DNA from: Thiomicrorhabdus xiamenensis
Lineage (GTDB): Bacteria; Pseudomonadota; Gammaproteobacteria; Thiomicrospirales; Thiomicrospiraceae
Length of the DNA stretch: 64,000 bases
Assembly (NCBI RefSeq): GCF_013282625.1
Contig: NZ_CP054020.1
Span: forward strand, 806,001 to 870,000
Reading direction: 5' to 3'
Shown here: one piece after another, positions 16,123 through 25,179 of the stretch
Numbering within the stretch: position 1 is the stretch's first letter
Layout: every line of letters starts with the position of its first letter
Notes under the pieces: generated by a model
The model's input: only the letters and a program-made list of their open reading frames with translations
Told to the model about the DNA's origin: nothing
Databases searched by the model: none
Program-made: the position numbers and the translations under genes

Positions 16123-18399
16123 TCACGACCTGGCCGCATCGGTACTTTTCTCCAGCAACATGGGGTGCATGTCTTTTGCACTACTTGGCTTGTGGTAGTA
16201 GTAGCCCTGCGCTTCATAACAGCCGTTGTTGGTTAAAAATTCGATTTGCTCTTGGGTTTCGACGCCTTCGGCGATGATATCGAGATTCAGGTTTCTGGCC
16301 ATGGCGATAATGGTTTTGGTTAAATTCATATCCTCTTTGTCTTCCGGGATATCTTTAATAAAGGCGCGATCGATTTTGATCTTATCCACAGGGAGTTTTT
16401 TGAGATAGGAAAGTGAGGATAATCCTGTTCCGAAATCGTCCAGAGCCAGGCCAAACTTTAACTCTTTGAGTTTGTTAAGAATATCAAGAGCCTGCTCAGG
16501 GGAACGCATAATCGCGGTTTCAGTCACTTCAAACATCAGGTTTTCCGGCGCGATGTCATAACGCTTTATAGCTTTTTCCACAAACTCAATAAAGTCTCTT
16601 TGAGTCAGTTGCACCGCGGAGAGGTTGACGGATATGACGCCGATTTTTAAGCCTTCTTTCATCCATTGTTGATACTGGCTAAGCGCTTCTTGCAAAACCC
16701 ATCGGTCTATCTGGACGATCAAGCCGGTTTCTTCTGCCAGCCCGATAAAGACATCAGGCGGAATGATACCTTCATGTTCTTTATGCCAGCGTATCAGACA
16801 CTCTACACCGACTAACTCGTTACTGCGCATATCGGTTTGTGCTTGATAGTAAAGTTTGAATTCTCCATCACGGATCGCGCTGCGCAGATTATTTTCCAGA
16901 GTTAAGCGCTTGTAGGCTAAGTCGGTCATATCTTTTGTATAAAACTGATAATTATAGCGACCTTCATCTTTTGCCTTGTACATGGCGGAATCGGCATTGC
17001 GCAGCAACTCCTCCGCGGAGGTACCATTATCGGGATAAACTGCAACGCCTATGCTACAGGTGGTGTAAATCTGTCGATGATGCAGATTAAAGGGCTCTTT
17101 AAAGATATTTAGAATCTTATCCAATACGGAGGCGATGGCTGCTTCATGCTCGACATGATCCAGCAGCACGGCAAACTCATCGCCGCCCAAGCGGGCGATC
17201 GAGTCGCTGTCACGTAATGTTTCAACGATGTTTTCACTCACTACCTGCAAAAGGGCATCGCCGGTGTCATGACCAAAGGAGTCATTGACCTCTTTAAAGC
17301 GATCCAGATCAATGAAAAAGACAGCCAGTTTCTGTTTCGAGCGTGAACTCACTTTGATCGCCTGCTGTAAGCGGTCGAGGAAAAGCACCCGATTGGGGAG
17401 TTCGGTCAGTGAATCGTGTTCGGCCTGATGCTGCAACTCCAGCGTGCGTTCGTCAAATGCTTTGGCAAGGTCTTCAAGCTCATCATGGGTGCCCAGTGGG
17501 CTGCAGAAGACATCTCTTTGCTGTTTGGAAGTTTCTACTCTGCGGTTCAGTTCCAAAATAGGGTCGACGATGCGGCTACCGACCCTGAAGGCAAAATAAG
17601 CCCCGATCAGGATAAACAGTACCCCCAAGATAATAAGAGGGAGGATCGCCTGGGTGATTTGCGCATTGAAGGCCTTGGCCGGTAATCCCTTTTGAAGTTC
17701 GATCTGCAACTGATTAAACAAAGAGTCAGGACTTATTTTCTGGTGCGTGTAGGTCACATAATGCTCTTTGGGATTGTAATGACTCTGGTAGATCTCATTT
17801 CCCTTGCTCAGCAGACGCACATAACTGGTTTCATCTTTCGCTATGTGCCGGTTGATAATAGCGGCAAGATCAAATACGACCACCACCGCACCTTGAGTCG
17901 TATCATAATATTCAATTGGACTGATCACCTCGATATTATGATTGTCCTTACTCAGTCTGTAGGCGATTTTTCGATAGGCAAGGGCCTGGCGCAATTCGGA
18001 AGAGTTGTTATATTGAGGCAGAGAATTCCGGGTTTGGTAAATGGCGTTACCGGCATAATCCACGACATTGAGTGAGAGGACATCCTTGCCTTTTTGAAAG
18101 TTGTTGACCAGCGATGGCAGATATCGCTCGCGCCCTTCACTGTCGGTAAGGGCATTAATCATCAGCTGATTGCTGGATAGAAGTTCGGTGTTTTCCAGAA
18201 GGTAATTAAGCCGTTGCTCGATTTTCTCCTGCAGAACCAGGGCGGTGTTTTCCAGCATGGCTTCGGTCGAGTTAAGCGTCTGTTCTCTGACCAGATACAG
18301 CATCGCCAATAAATTTGCCGTGAGTGCCAGTGTCAATAAGATAATGATCTGAAAACTGACTCTGCGGCGGATGCCGCCGGGTTTAAAATATCCGTCCAT
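16123..18399 (-). CDS. Membrane GGDEF-EAL protein with periplasmic sensor
   Basis: A 758-residue c-di-GMP enzyme. TM1 (about 14-36) and TM2 (about 250-272) enclose a periplasmic sensor domain resembling Cache-type sensors. A HAMP-like stretch is followed by a GGDEF domain with an intact RLGGDEF at 403-409, then an EAL domain. The EAL signature reads ECL at 533-535, but the metal and catalytic motifs NLSAVQL, ETAI, DDFGTG (654-659) and AEGVET are kept, so phosphodiesterase activity is plausible. It starts 10 bases after the stop of the binding-protein fusion gene, so both are almost surely co-transcribed and the fusion may supply its ligand. Confidence 0.88.
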   Translation of the reverse strand: MDGYFKPGGIRRRVSFQIIILLTLALTANLLAMLYLVREQTLNSTEAMLENTALVLQEKIEQRLNYLLENTELLSSNQLMINALTDSEGRERYLPSLVNNFQKGKDVLSLNVVDYAGNAIYQTRNSLPQYNNSSELRQALAYRKIAYRLSKDNHNIEVISPIEYYDTTQGAVVVVFDLAAIINRHIAKDETSYVRLLSKGNEIYQSHYNPKEHYVTYTHQKISPDSLFNQLQIELQKGLPAKAFNAQITQAILPLIILGVLFILIGAYFAFRVGSRIVDPILELNRRVETSKQQRDVFCSPLGTHDELEDLAKAFDERTLELQHQAEHDSLTELPNRVLFLDRLQQAIKVSSRSKQKLAVFFIDLDRFKEVNDSFGHDTGDALLQVVSENIVETLRDSDSIARLGGDEFAVLLDHVEHEAAIASVLDKILNIFKEPFNLHHRQIYTTCSIGVAVYPDNGTSAEELLRNADSAMYKAKDEGRYNYQFYTKDMTDLAYKRLTLENNLRSAIRDGEFKLYYQAQTDMRSNELVGVECLIRWHKEHEGIIPPDVFIGLAEETGLIVQIDRWVLQEALSQYQQWMKEGLKIGVISVNLSAVQLTQRDFIEFVEKAIKRYDIAPENLMFEVTETAIMRSPEQALDILNKLKELKFGLALDDFGTGLSSLSYLKKLPVDKIKIDRAFIKDIPEDKEDMNLTKTIIAMARNLNLDIIAEGVETQEQIEFLTNNGCYEAQGYYYHKPSSAKDMHPMLLEKSTDAARS

Positions 18400-18409
18400 T
18401 CAAATTAGC

Positions 18410-20563
18410 CTATTTATCCACCGGTACAATGAAGCCTTGGTCATTAAAGTGTGCCATAAAATAACGATCGTCGTTTAAGGCTTCGTGATTATCGGGGCGA
18501 AAAGCCTGTTGATAGTATTGTATTGCGCCATTGACAGGTTTGAGGTGTTCCAAAGCCTGTTTCACTTCTATAGGCTCCGCCGAGCCGGCCTGATTAATCG
18601 CCGCTGCCAGCAGCTGAGTCAGGTCATAGGCCTGTGCTACGGCCATTGGGACATTGATTGGCTTATCTTGAGGAATGGCATAAACCTGCCGGTAACGGTT
18701 AAAAAGCCGGTTTAACTCCGGACGTTTACCGGCTGTAGGATAAGGCTGAAAAAAGCGCAGATCGATGCGGCCTAATAAATGCTGTACTCTTTGATAAAAC
18801 TCACCTCCTAAAACCCCCCAATGGGAAATGATGGGAAGCGCTAAGGGCTGTTGGGCCAGCTCGGTTATGAAATTTGCACCTTCATTGCTATTGGCGACAA
18901 GCAGTATAGAGTCACATTTTGCAGCGGTAATCTTCTTCAATTCATTACTGAAATCCTCTTGCCCCCGGTTTATTGTCATCATGATCTCAGGTGAGATTCC
19001 TTTGAGTTGCATGAATTTGGATATACGCTGCATATTTTCACGTCCCCAGATGGAATTTTCCACGACGATAGCGGGGCGCTTGTGACGTTTAAGCAGGTAT
19101 TTGGCAAGGAATACAGAGGCAAAGCGGTCATTCGCTGAGACGCGAAATACATAGTTATCGGCATAGCCGTTTTCCGTTAGGCCTGATACCGCCGCCCAAG
19201 GGATCAGATAAGGAATTTGAGCATCTTGAACGAAGGGGATTTCTTGGGTGATGACCGCACTGTGTTTACCGCCCATTATGGCTACCGTATCGTTGCGATT
19301 AATGAAATACTCCAGATTTTTAATCGCCATACTGGGGGTTGTTCGGTGATCCCGTGCGATGAGTCTTACCGGCTTGCCAAGCAAACCTCCTTTGGCATTG
19401 ATCTCATCCAGGGCCAATTCAATACCGCGTTTGATCGCTAAACCGGCTTTTCCGCCATCAAGTGAAAGATCCGCATTGAGGCCTATAACAATCTGCTCTT
19501 GGCGTTCAGGTGCAGGGCCGTATTTTTCAAGTAAGAACTCTTCTGTTTTGGAAATGATATCTGTACCAATTACCGGTTCGGAGGCTTTCGCGATCCATGC
19601 CACTTGATCGGCAAATGCCTGACGCTGCTGAGGGGTTAATTGATGGATATTTATATCCGCCTTACGGATCTTCTCTAGCAGAGTTTGTTCCCGTCGCTGA
19701 GTCTCGTTTCGCTCCCAGGGAGTCAGTTCTTTGGCGGTTTCGATCAGAATCGTGCGTATATCCTGAGATAAGCGGTCAAAGGTTTTTTTGCTGATCGTAA
19801 AGACATATCCAAGATAGGCGTGCTCACTGAGTACCAGGTCGGACTGCACTTCATGAAATCCCATGCTCTCGATTGCGACCAGTGGATTTTCCTGTCCGTC
19901 AACCACCTTGTCTGCAAGCGCCTGTCGGGTTGAATGGAAATCAATCGGCACGGGCTCGGCACCCAGGGCACGGAATTGATCCATAATGATGCGGCTCTTC
20001 ATGACGCGAATTTTCTTTCCTTTAAAATCCGCAGGCTGTAAAAAAGGCTGATTGCCGGTGAAATGTTTGAAGCCGTTTTCCCAAAAAGTGACGCCCACCA
20101 GGTCAATCTGATCCAGCTTGTCCAGTAATAATCGCCCTGGCTCGCCATCAAGTAATGCATAAGCATCTTCGCGTGACGGAAAGAAGAAAGGCAAGTCCGC
20201 ATACTGCATAGCCGGAAGCGCGACGCTCATTTTTGCGGTGGGTGTTAAAAGAATATCGAGGGTTCCCTCTCGCGCCATTTCAACCATTTCATGGTCATTG
20301 CCCAGTTGCTGCGAGGGAAATACTTCGATGATAACCCGGTTGCTGGTCTTTTCCTTAACCTGCTCGGCAAAGCGTAATGCAGCCAGATGCAGAGCGCTGT
20401 TTTCTGGCGTGTTGTGCCCAAAGCGCAGATGAATTTGTTCATTTTCAATTGTCATCGCGCTTTGCGGTGTCTTCTCTGGCATCGGTATCAAAAAGTTTTT
20501 TTCAAACCCGATAAGCAATGCTATGACGATAAAAATGAATACGAATATTGAAAATTTGCGCAT
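18410..20563 (-). CDS. Fusion of TRAP-type (DctP) and ABC-type binding proteins
   Basis: A 717-residue protein with an N-terminal membrane helix (about 5-22, possibly an anchor or signal). Residues about 45-345 match DctP-type TRAP solute-binding proteins (LRFGHNTPENSALHLAALRFAEQV, FPSQQLGNDHEMVEMAREGTLDI, GQENPL). Residues about 360-715 match periplasmic binding proteins of branched-chain amino acid ABC systems (Peripla_BP_6: GLNADLSLDGG, IKRGIELALDEINAKGGLLG). No transporter membrane subunit lies nearby; the next gene is a GGDEF-EAL protein. It probably acts as a dual-ligand sensor feeding c-di-GMP signalling rather than as a transporter part. Confidence 0.82.
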   Translation of the reverse strand: MRKFSIFVFIFIVIALLIGFEKNFLIPMPEKTPQSAMTIENEQIHLRFGHNTPENSALHLAALRFAEQVKEKTSNRVIIEVFPSQQLGNDHEMVEMAREGTLDILLTPTAKMSVALPAMQYADLPFFFPSREDAYALLDGEPGRLLLDKLDQIDLVGVTFWENGFKHFTGNQPFLQPADFKGKKIRVMKSRIIMDQFRALGAEPVPIDFHSTRQALADKVVDGQENPLVAIESMGFHEVQSDLVLSEHAYLGYVFTISKKTFDRLSQDIRTILIETAKELTPWERNETQRREQTLLEKIRKADINIHQLTPQQRQAFADQVAWIAKASEPVIGTDIISKTEEFLLEKYGPAPERQEQIVIGLNADLSLDGGKAGLAIKRGIELALDEINAKGGLLGKPVRLIARDHRTTPSMAIKNLEYFINRNDTVAIMGGKHSAVITQEIPFVQDAQIPYLIPWAAVSGLTENGYADNYVFRVSANDRFASVFLAKYLLKRHKRPAIVVENSIWGRENMQRISKFMQLKGISPEIMMTINRGQEDFSNELKKITAAKCDSILLVANSNEGANFITELAQQPLALPIISHWGVLGGEFYQRVQHLLGRIDLRFFQPYPTAGKRPELNRLFNRYRQVYAIPQDKPINVPMAVAQAYDLTQLLAAAINQAGSAEPIEVKQALEHLKPVNGAIQYYQQAFRPDNHEALNDDRYFMAHFNDQGFIVPVDK

Positions 20564-21413
20564 TCGGAATCCAGCTCCAATTTTATAAAATAAATAGTTT
20601 TAGACGCCCCATCGGACAGGATTTCTTTGCACACAAATAGGAAAGCTTTTTGATCAATGTTTTGTTGCACTGGTAGCTATTGGGAAGACATCTTCTAATA
20701 GTTCACCTCATGGCTCATACAACTCATGATATTGGCATTTTAGCAGTCTTCCTATAGCCCGAATATAATCGTCCTCAAGTTTTGAATGGCAAAAGTCAAA
20801 ACGCGCATAATTCTTTTCAGTCAACGAGTTAGGAGAATATCCTTTTCAGCCTAACCCGTTAATACCTTGGTTTTATTATGTATTCACATGGTTGTCTGGA
20901 ATCGACTGTAAAGCAGACGAATTCTTCTCTTTTTTGTCGGAAAAGCGCTTAACGGCCTTAAGGGGATTTTGTTCCTTTAATTTGCGTGCTTGAGTCTTAC
21001 GTAAGGAATTCCAAGTAAAAGTGTCGAAGTGGCTTGTTTATATGGATTTTACGCGTTTATACAGAATTTAATTATCTGATTTATAAGAAGTTTTATCTGA
21101 TTTTGATAAATGGTTGTTGAATAGAGGATTGCTATTGTTTAGTGTGGTTGTTGAGTTTTTATTTAAAATCCATAAGTGTTTATTCTGCAAGATGGCAGCT
21201 ATCAATGGCTGACCGAGCAGAGAAGTTTTACCAGAGTGAATAACAGTATTGAGCGGGCGGAGACCTGTTTTCTGATGTTGCTGGCGCGCTTTATGACAGG
21301 CGGCGGACGCTATTTCAGTGTGGATGACTGGATAAGACGGTGTTTTATGCAGGATTGATTGAATTTAACAACGGTTTAATGGCCTTCAAAAGGTAAATCA
21401 GAGGAGAAGTGAC
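20564..21413. other. Long intergenic region, possible gene remnants
   Basis: No convincing gene in 850 bases. The minus strand has two short open stretches without good starts: about 20697-20834 (ending in RLLKCQYHELYEP) and about 20875-21045 (WNSLRKTQARKLKEQNPLK), which look protein-like and may be decayed coding sequence. A 60-codon GTG-start ORF on the plus strand (21176-21358) has no visible ribosome binding site. The region must also hold the promoters of the fusion gene and of the Cys-repeat gene. Confidence 0.4.
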
Positions 21414-21935
21414 ATGAATACACGCAGAGGTTTTATTCGGCAGCTTGCTGCCGCAGCGGCGACTGTTATGGGCGGCTCGGCGATGGCGGCAGAAAACCCG
21501 TTTATCCTGTTGGGTGATGAACAGGATAAAGCGAATCTGTTGGCGGATGCGAAATGCGGTCAGGGCAAATGTGGCGGTAATCCTAACCAGCCTCAAGGAA
21601 AATGCGGCGGTAATCAGTACCAGCAACGTGGACAGTGCGGCGGAAGCCCGAATATGCCACAAGGTAAATGTGGTCAGGGTAAATGCGGTGGTAATCAGCC
21701 TCAGCCAAGAGGGCAGTGCGGAGGCAATCCGAATATGCCGCAGGGTAAATGCGGTGGTAACCAGTATCAGCAACGCGGACAGTGCGGTGGAAGCCCGAAT
21801 ATGCCACAAGGTAAATGCGGACAGGGCAAATGCGGCGGTAATCAGCCACAGCCAAGAGGGCAGTGCGGAGGCAGTCCGAATATGCCGCAAGGTGGTCAAG
21901 GCAAGTGCGGTGGAAATCCGAATATGTCTCAATGA
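21414..21935 (+). CDS. Tat-exported Cys/Gly/Gln repeat protein, HvfA-like
   Basis: A 173-residue protein. The N-terminus has a Tat signal (TRRGFIRQ, an alanine-rich stretch, cleavage near AMA-A at residue 26). After a short acidic linker the rest is built of GKCGG, GKCGQGKCGG and RGQCGG motifs separated by NPNMPQ/NQYQQ spacers, with 13 cysteines in total. A 49-residue unit is present twice (residues 62-110 and 111-159). The GKCG repeats recall the EGKCG repeats of HvfA-type metal-binding RiPP precursors, but no HvfB or HvfC homologue is visible beside it. A GGAG site precedes the ATG. A metal-binding periplasmic role is an inference. Confidence 0.72.
   Translation: MNTRRGFIRQLAAAAATVMGGSAMAAENPFILLGDEQDKANLLADAKCGQGKCGGNPNQPQGKCGGNQYQQRGQCGGSPNMPQGKCGQGKCGGNQPQPRGQCGGNPNMPQGKCGGNQYQQRGQCGGSPNMPQGKCGQGKCGGNQPQPRGQCGGSPNMPQGGQGKCGGNPNMSQ
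21597..21890 (+). repeat. Two 147-base tandem repeats inside the Cys-repeat gene
   Basis: Bases 21597-21743 and 21744-21890 encode the same 49-residue unit with one amino acid difference (NPNMPQ versus SPNMPQ). At the DNA level the copies differ at several synonymous sites, so the duplication is not brand new. Smaller sub-repeats lie inside each unit. Confidence 0.85.
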
Positions 21936-22035
21936 CCATGCGTCGCGAATTTAAATAATCCGTAAATCAGCCGGTTCGGCAAGGCATTAAGCGCGCTACC
22001 GCTTTTTGTCTGAAGATTTTGCGCACGGGTATTGA

Positions 22036-22653
22036 TTAAGGCCTTAGCAGGAGTTCGACCTGACGTTCGAGTTCCTCGAGGCCTTTTTCATTGTCTATAA
22101 CCTTATCGGCGTGTTGCAGACGCTGCTGGCGCGAAGCTTGATTGCCGAGGATGTTCTTGATTTGGCTCAGGCTGCTTTGATCTCTGCTGCAAGCGCGTTG
22201 TATCTGCGTTTTTTGTGAACAATCCAGTACCCAGATCTGATCGATATAGTCCGGTTTTCTGCCTGTTTTGAGTATCCCCTCGACCAATAACGGAATCGCA
22301 ACCAGAAGATAAGGTTGTGTGTATTCGGGATTTTGTCGGTAAGAATCGATTTGCCGCAAGGTCTCTTCCCGAATTAACGGATGCAGAATGGCTTCGAGCT
22401 TTTCTCTGGGCTGGGGGTCTTTCGGTTCGGCAAAGATAATCTCCCGCAATCGAGGGCGATTAAGCGTACCGTCGGCATTCAGTATTTCGTTACTAAATGT
22501 TTCAACCACCGATTTTAAGCCCGGTGAACCCGGTTCGACGACCTGTCGGGCAATCTGATCGCTGTCGATGAAGGCAATACCATGTTGTTGCATTAGGTTG
22601 CAAAAGGTTGATTTCCCGGAACCGATACCGCCGGTCAGTCCAATGACTTGCAT
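22036..22653 (-). CDS. coaE: Dephospho-CoA kinase
   Basis: The product is about 205 residues from the ATG at 22653, starting MQVIGLTGGIGSGKST with the P-loop at residues 8-15, followed by DSDQIAR. This is the last enzyme of CoA synthesis, phosphorylating dephospho-CoA. The frame is open further upstream to 22722, but the P-loop normally lies at the very N-terminus, and an AAGAGA precedes this ATG, so the shorter start is chosen. It ends about 100 bases from the Cys-repeat gene on the opposite strand. Confidence 0.9.
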   Translation of the reverse strand: MQVIGLTGGIGSGKSTFCNLMQQHGIAFIDSDQIARQVVEPGSPGLKSVVETFSNEILNADGTLNRPRLREIIFAEPKDPQPREKLEAILHPLIREETLRQIDSYRQNPEYTQPYLLVAIPLLVEGILKTGRKPDYIDQIWVLDCSQKTQIQRACSRDQSSLSQIKNILGNQASRQQRLQHADKVIDNEKGLEELERQVELLLRP

Positions 22654-22787
22654 CTTCAATTTCTCTTGGTTTAAGGGGGAATTTTCGTTCATTTTAAAGA
22701 GTCGGCCTGAAAAATGCGCCAAAATGATTAAAATAGCCGGATTGGTTATAAAATTCGGACTGAACCGAAAACTGGGAGCGAAATTCT

Positions 22788-24611
22788 ATGTGCGGCATTT
22801 GCGGTGAAATCTACTTTGACGGTCAACAGGCAAGCGAACAACGCCTTAAGCCGATGTTGGCGGCGATGCAGAATCGCGGGCCGGACGACGAGGGGATCTG
22901 GATAGACGAGCATGTCGGTCTGGGTCATAAACGTCTGTCGATCATCGATCTTTCCGCATGCGGGCATCAGCCGATGCTGGATAAAGAGTTGAGTCTGGTT
23001 TTCAACGGTTGTATCTATAACTATGTCGAGCTGCGTGAACAGTTGACGGAATTAGGACATGAATTTGTATCGCATTCCGATACCGAAGTGATTCTGAAAG
23101 CCTATCGCCAGTGGGGGATGGAGTGTGTCCAGTATTTCGAAGGGATGTTCGCATTTGCGATCTGGGACGACGATCATCACCAGCTGTTGCTGGCGCGCGA
23201 CCGCATGGGAATTAAACCGCTGTATTACGCGCCGGTTGAAGGTGGTGTGCGTTTTGCCTCCAATACTCAGGCGCTGCTTGCAGAAGGGGATATTGATAGC
23301 GAGATTGATCCGGTCGGACTGCATTTTCAATTAACTCTGCATGCTGTGATTCCTGCGCCTTATACGATTCTTAAAGGGATTCGCAAACTGGAGCCGGGCC
23401 ACTGGATGATCGTCAATCCGGACGGACAGATTTTCAAAAAACGCTACTGGCATCTGGAAGCCAAACGTCCGACAGGCGAAACCTTTAAGGGCGAAGCGGT
23501 GCCGCAGAGTGAACAGGAATGGGTGGACGCGATTCACAAACAGCTTAAGCAGGCCGTGCACAAGCGCCTGACCGCGGCTGATGTTCCGGTCGGCGTTCTG
23601 CTCTCCGGAGGTCTGGATTCAAGCTTGCTGGTGGCGATGCTGGCGGAAGCCGGAGTCGAGAACATCAAAACTTACTCGATCGGATTTGAAGACGCGCCGG
23701 AAGAGAAAGGCAATGAGTTCGAGTTTTCCGATATGGTGGCTGAGCGCTATAAAACCGATCATAAGAAATTTCATATCCCGAATGAAACGGTACTGCCGCG
23801 ATTGCATGAAGCGGTGGAGTCGATGGCCGAACCGATGGTGGGACAAGATGCGGTCGCTTTCTACCTGCTCTCCGAACAGGTTTCAAAAGAAGTTAAAGTG
23901 GTACTTTCCGGTCAGGGCGCGGATGAAGTTTTCGGTGGGTATTTCTGGTATCCGTTAATGGCCGATGCCGGTAAAAAGATTGATCTGAAGGATCGCGATC
24001 AGGCGTTGCAGTGCTTTGCGCCTTATTATTTTGATCGCTCCCACGAGGAGTGGCTCGAAGTGATTAATCCGCAATATCATGTGCATAATGTGACCGGCGA
24101 GTATGTTGCCGATCACCTGACCGAGGAAGGCGCGGATGAATTCCTGGATCAGGTGTTACGTCTTGATGTGACTACGCTGATTGTTGACGACCCGGTGAAG
24201 CGAGTCGATAACATGACCATGGCCTGGAGTTTGGAAGCGCGCGTGCCATTTCTGGATCACGATCTGGTCGAGTGGGCCATGGCTGCACCGCCGCAGATGA
24301 AGACCGGCGGCAAGCATATTCTGAAAGCGATCGGTCGCGGAATCGTGCCGGATGAAATTATTGACCGTCCGAAAGTGGCATTCCCGATGCCGGCGCTGAA
24401 ATACGTACGCGGCGACTTCTATGAGTTTATGAAAAGTCTGCTGACGTCGGAGGCGGCGAAAAAACGCGGAATCTTTAATCAGCAGAAACTGGCGGAATTG
24501 CTGGAAAATCCGGAAGCGGATAACGCTTTTACCGCGATTCAGGGCTCCAAGTTGTGGCACGCCGCTTTGCTGGAATTCTGGCTGCAGAAGCATGTGGATA
24601 AGACACTTTAA
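22788..24611 (+). CDS. Asparagine-synthase-type amidotransferase, NAGGN-type
   Basis: A 607-residue class II glutamine amidotransferase: the N-terminal catalytic Cys2 (MCGICGE), an Ntn domain to about 210, then an Asn-synthase domain with the PP-loop LLSGGLDSSL near residue 270. The stretches LSGQGADEVFGGYFWYP, VDDPVKRVDNMTMAW and KLWHAALLEFWLQ resemble the N-acetylglutaminylglutamine amidotransferase family, which makes the osmoprotectant NAGGN. The partner ligase/acetyltransferase of that pathway is not in the window, so ordinary asparagine synthesis (AsnB) is the alternative. Confidence 0.75.
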   Translation: MCGICGEIYFDGQQASEQRLKPMLAAMQNRGPDDEGIWIDEHVGLGHKRLSIIDLSACGHQPMLDKELSLVFNGCIYNYVELREQLTELGHEFVSHSDTEVILKAYRQWGMECVQYFEGMFAFAIWDDDHHQLLLARDRMGIKPLYYAPVEGGVRFASNTQALLAEGDIDSEIDPVGLHFQLTLHAVIPAPYTILKGIRKLEPGHWMIVNPDGQIFKKRYWHLEAKRPTGETFKGEAVPQSEQEWVDAIHKQLKQAVHKRLTAADVPVGVLLSGGLDSSLLVAMLAEAGVENIKTYSIGFEDAPEEKGNEFEFSDMVAERYKTDHKKFHIPNETVLPRLHEAVESMAEPMVGQDAVAFYLLSEQVSKEVKVVLSGQGADEVFGGYFWYPLMADAGKKIDLKDRDQALQCFAPYYFDRSHEEWLEVINPQYHVHNVTGEYVADHLTEEGADEFLDQVLRLDVTTLIVDDPVKRVDNMTMAWSLEARVPFLDHDLVEWAMAAPPQMKTGGKHILKAIGRGIVPDEIIDRPKVAFPMPALKYVRGDFYEFMKSLLTSEAAKKRGIFNQQKLAELLENPEADNAFTAIQGSKLWHAALLEFWLQKHVDKTL

Positions 24612-24736
24612 CAGGAAAATGCCCTATAACCGACATATTAACCGAGTCGTTTACTGGGAATTTTTTTGAATATAAGTACAATGGTCATTCAATTAAAAAA
24701 TCTTTTATAAAAGTTACAAGCATTAAGGGGGCCCTT

Positions 24737-25087
24737 ATGGAAAACCAGGATCAAGTTGTTAAAGAAACTTTAGATCGAATTCACGACCAGGTCAGCAATA
24801 ACCCGGTGGTTCTGTATATGAAAGGTACGCCGCAGATGCCTTCTTGCGGTTTCTCAAGCCGTGCGGCTCAGGCGTTGGTGGAAACCGGCGAGAAGTTCGC
24901 TTTCGTGAATGTCTTGGCGGATGCGCAGATTTTTGAACATCTTCCGAAATATCAGGATTGGCCGACTTTCCCGCAATTGTACATTGGTGGAGAATTGCAG
25001 GGTGGCTGCGACATTACGCTTGAACTTGCCGAGTCCGGCGAGTTGAAAAAGTTGATGGCGGAAGCTAACGCAAAAGCAAGCGCTTAA
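24737..25087 (+). CDS. grxD: Monothiol glutaredoxin Grx4
   Basis: A 116-residue monothiol glutaredoxin with the CGFS active site (MPSCGFSSRA) and the GSH-binding WPTFPQLYIGGELQGG stretch. This class binds a [2Fe-2S] cluster with glutathione and carries it to target proteins. A GGGG-rich ribosome binding site lies upstream of the ATG. It shares a bidirectional terminator with the converging rnt gene. Confidence 0.92.
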   Translation: MENQDQVVKETLDRIHDQVSNNPVVLYMKGTPQMPSCGFSSRAAQALVETGEKFAFVNVLADAQIFEHLPKYQDWPTFPQLYIGGELQGGCDITLELAESGELKKLMAEANAKASA

Positions 25088-25105
25088 GCTTAAATAGGCC
25101 GCATA

Positions 25106-25150
25106 TAAAAAAGCACCAGAGAGCCGGATCGGTTCCTGGTGCTTTTTTAT
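25106..25150. terminator. Bidirectional terminator between grxD and rnt
   Basis: GCACCAG and CTGGTGC form the stem, with A-run on the left (25106-25112) and T-run on the right (25143-25148), so it works in both directions between the converging genes. Confidence 0.88.
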
Positions 25151-25179
25151 TGTCTGCAGAAAGCGAAGAAAGTTCGCTG

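Noticed and set aside
21345-21932. 195-residue ORF on the minus strand over the Cys-repeat gene
   Set aside because: It is made of repeated HIRxASAL-type strings that mirror the tandem repeats on the other strand. It has no start signal of its own, and the plus strand has a Tat signal and a ribosome binding site.
21414-21935. CRISPR-like array, because of regularly spaced repeats
   Set aside because: The repeats are coding, in frame throughout and without unique spacers; no cas genes are near.
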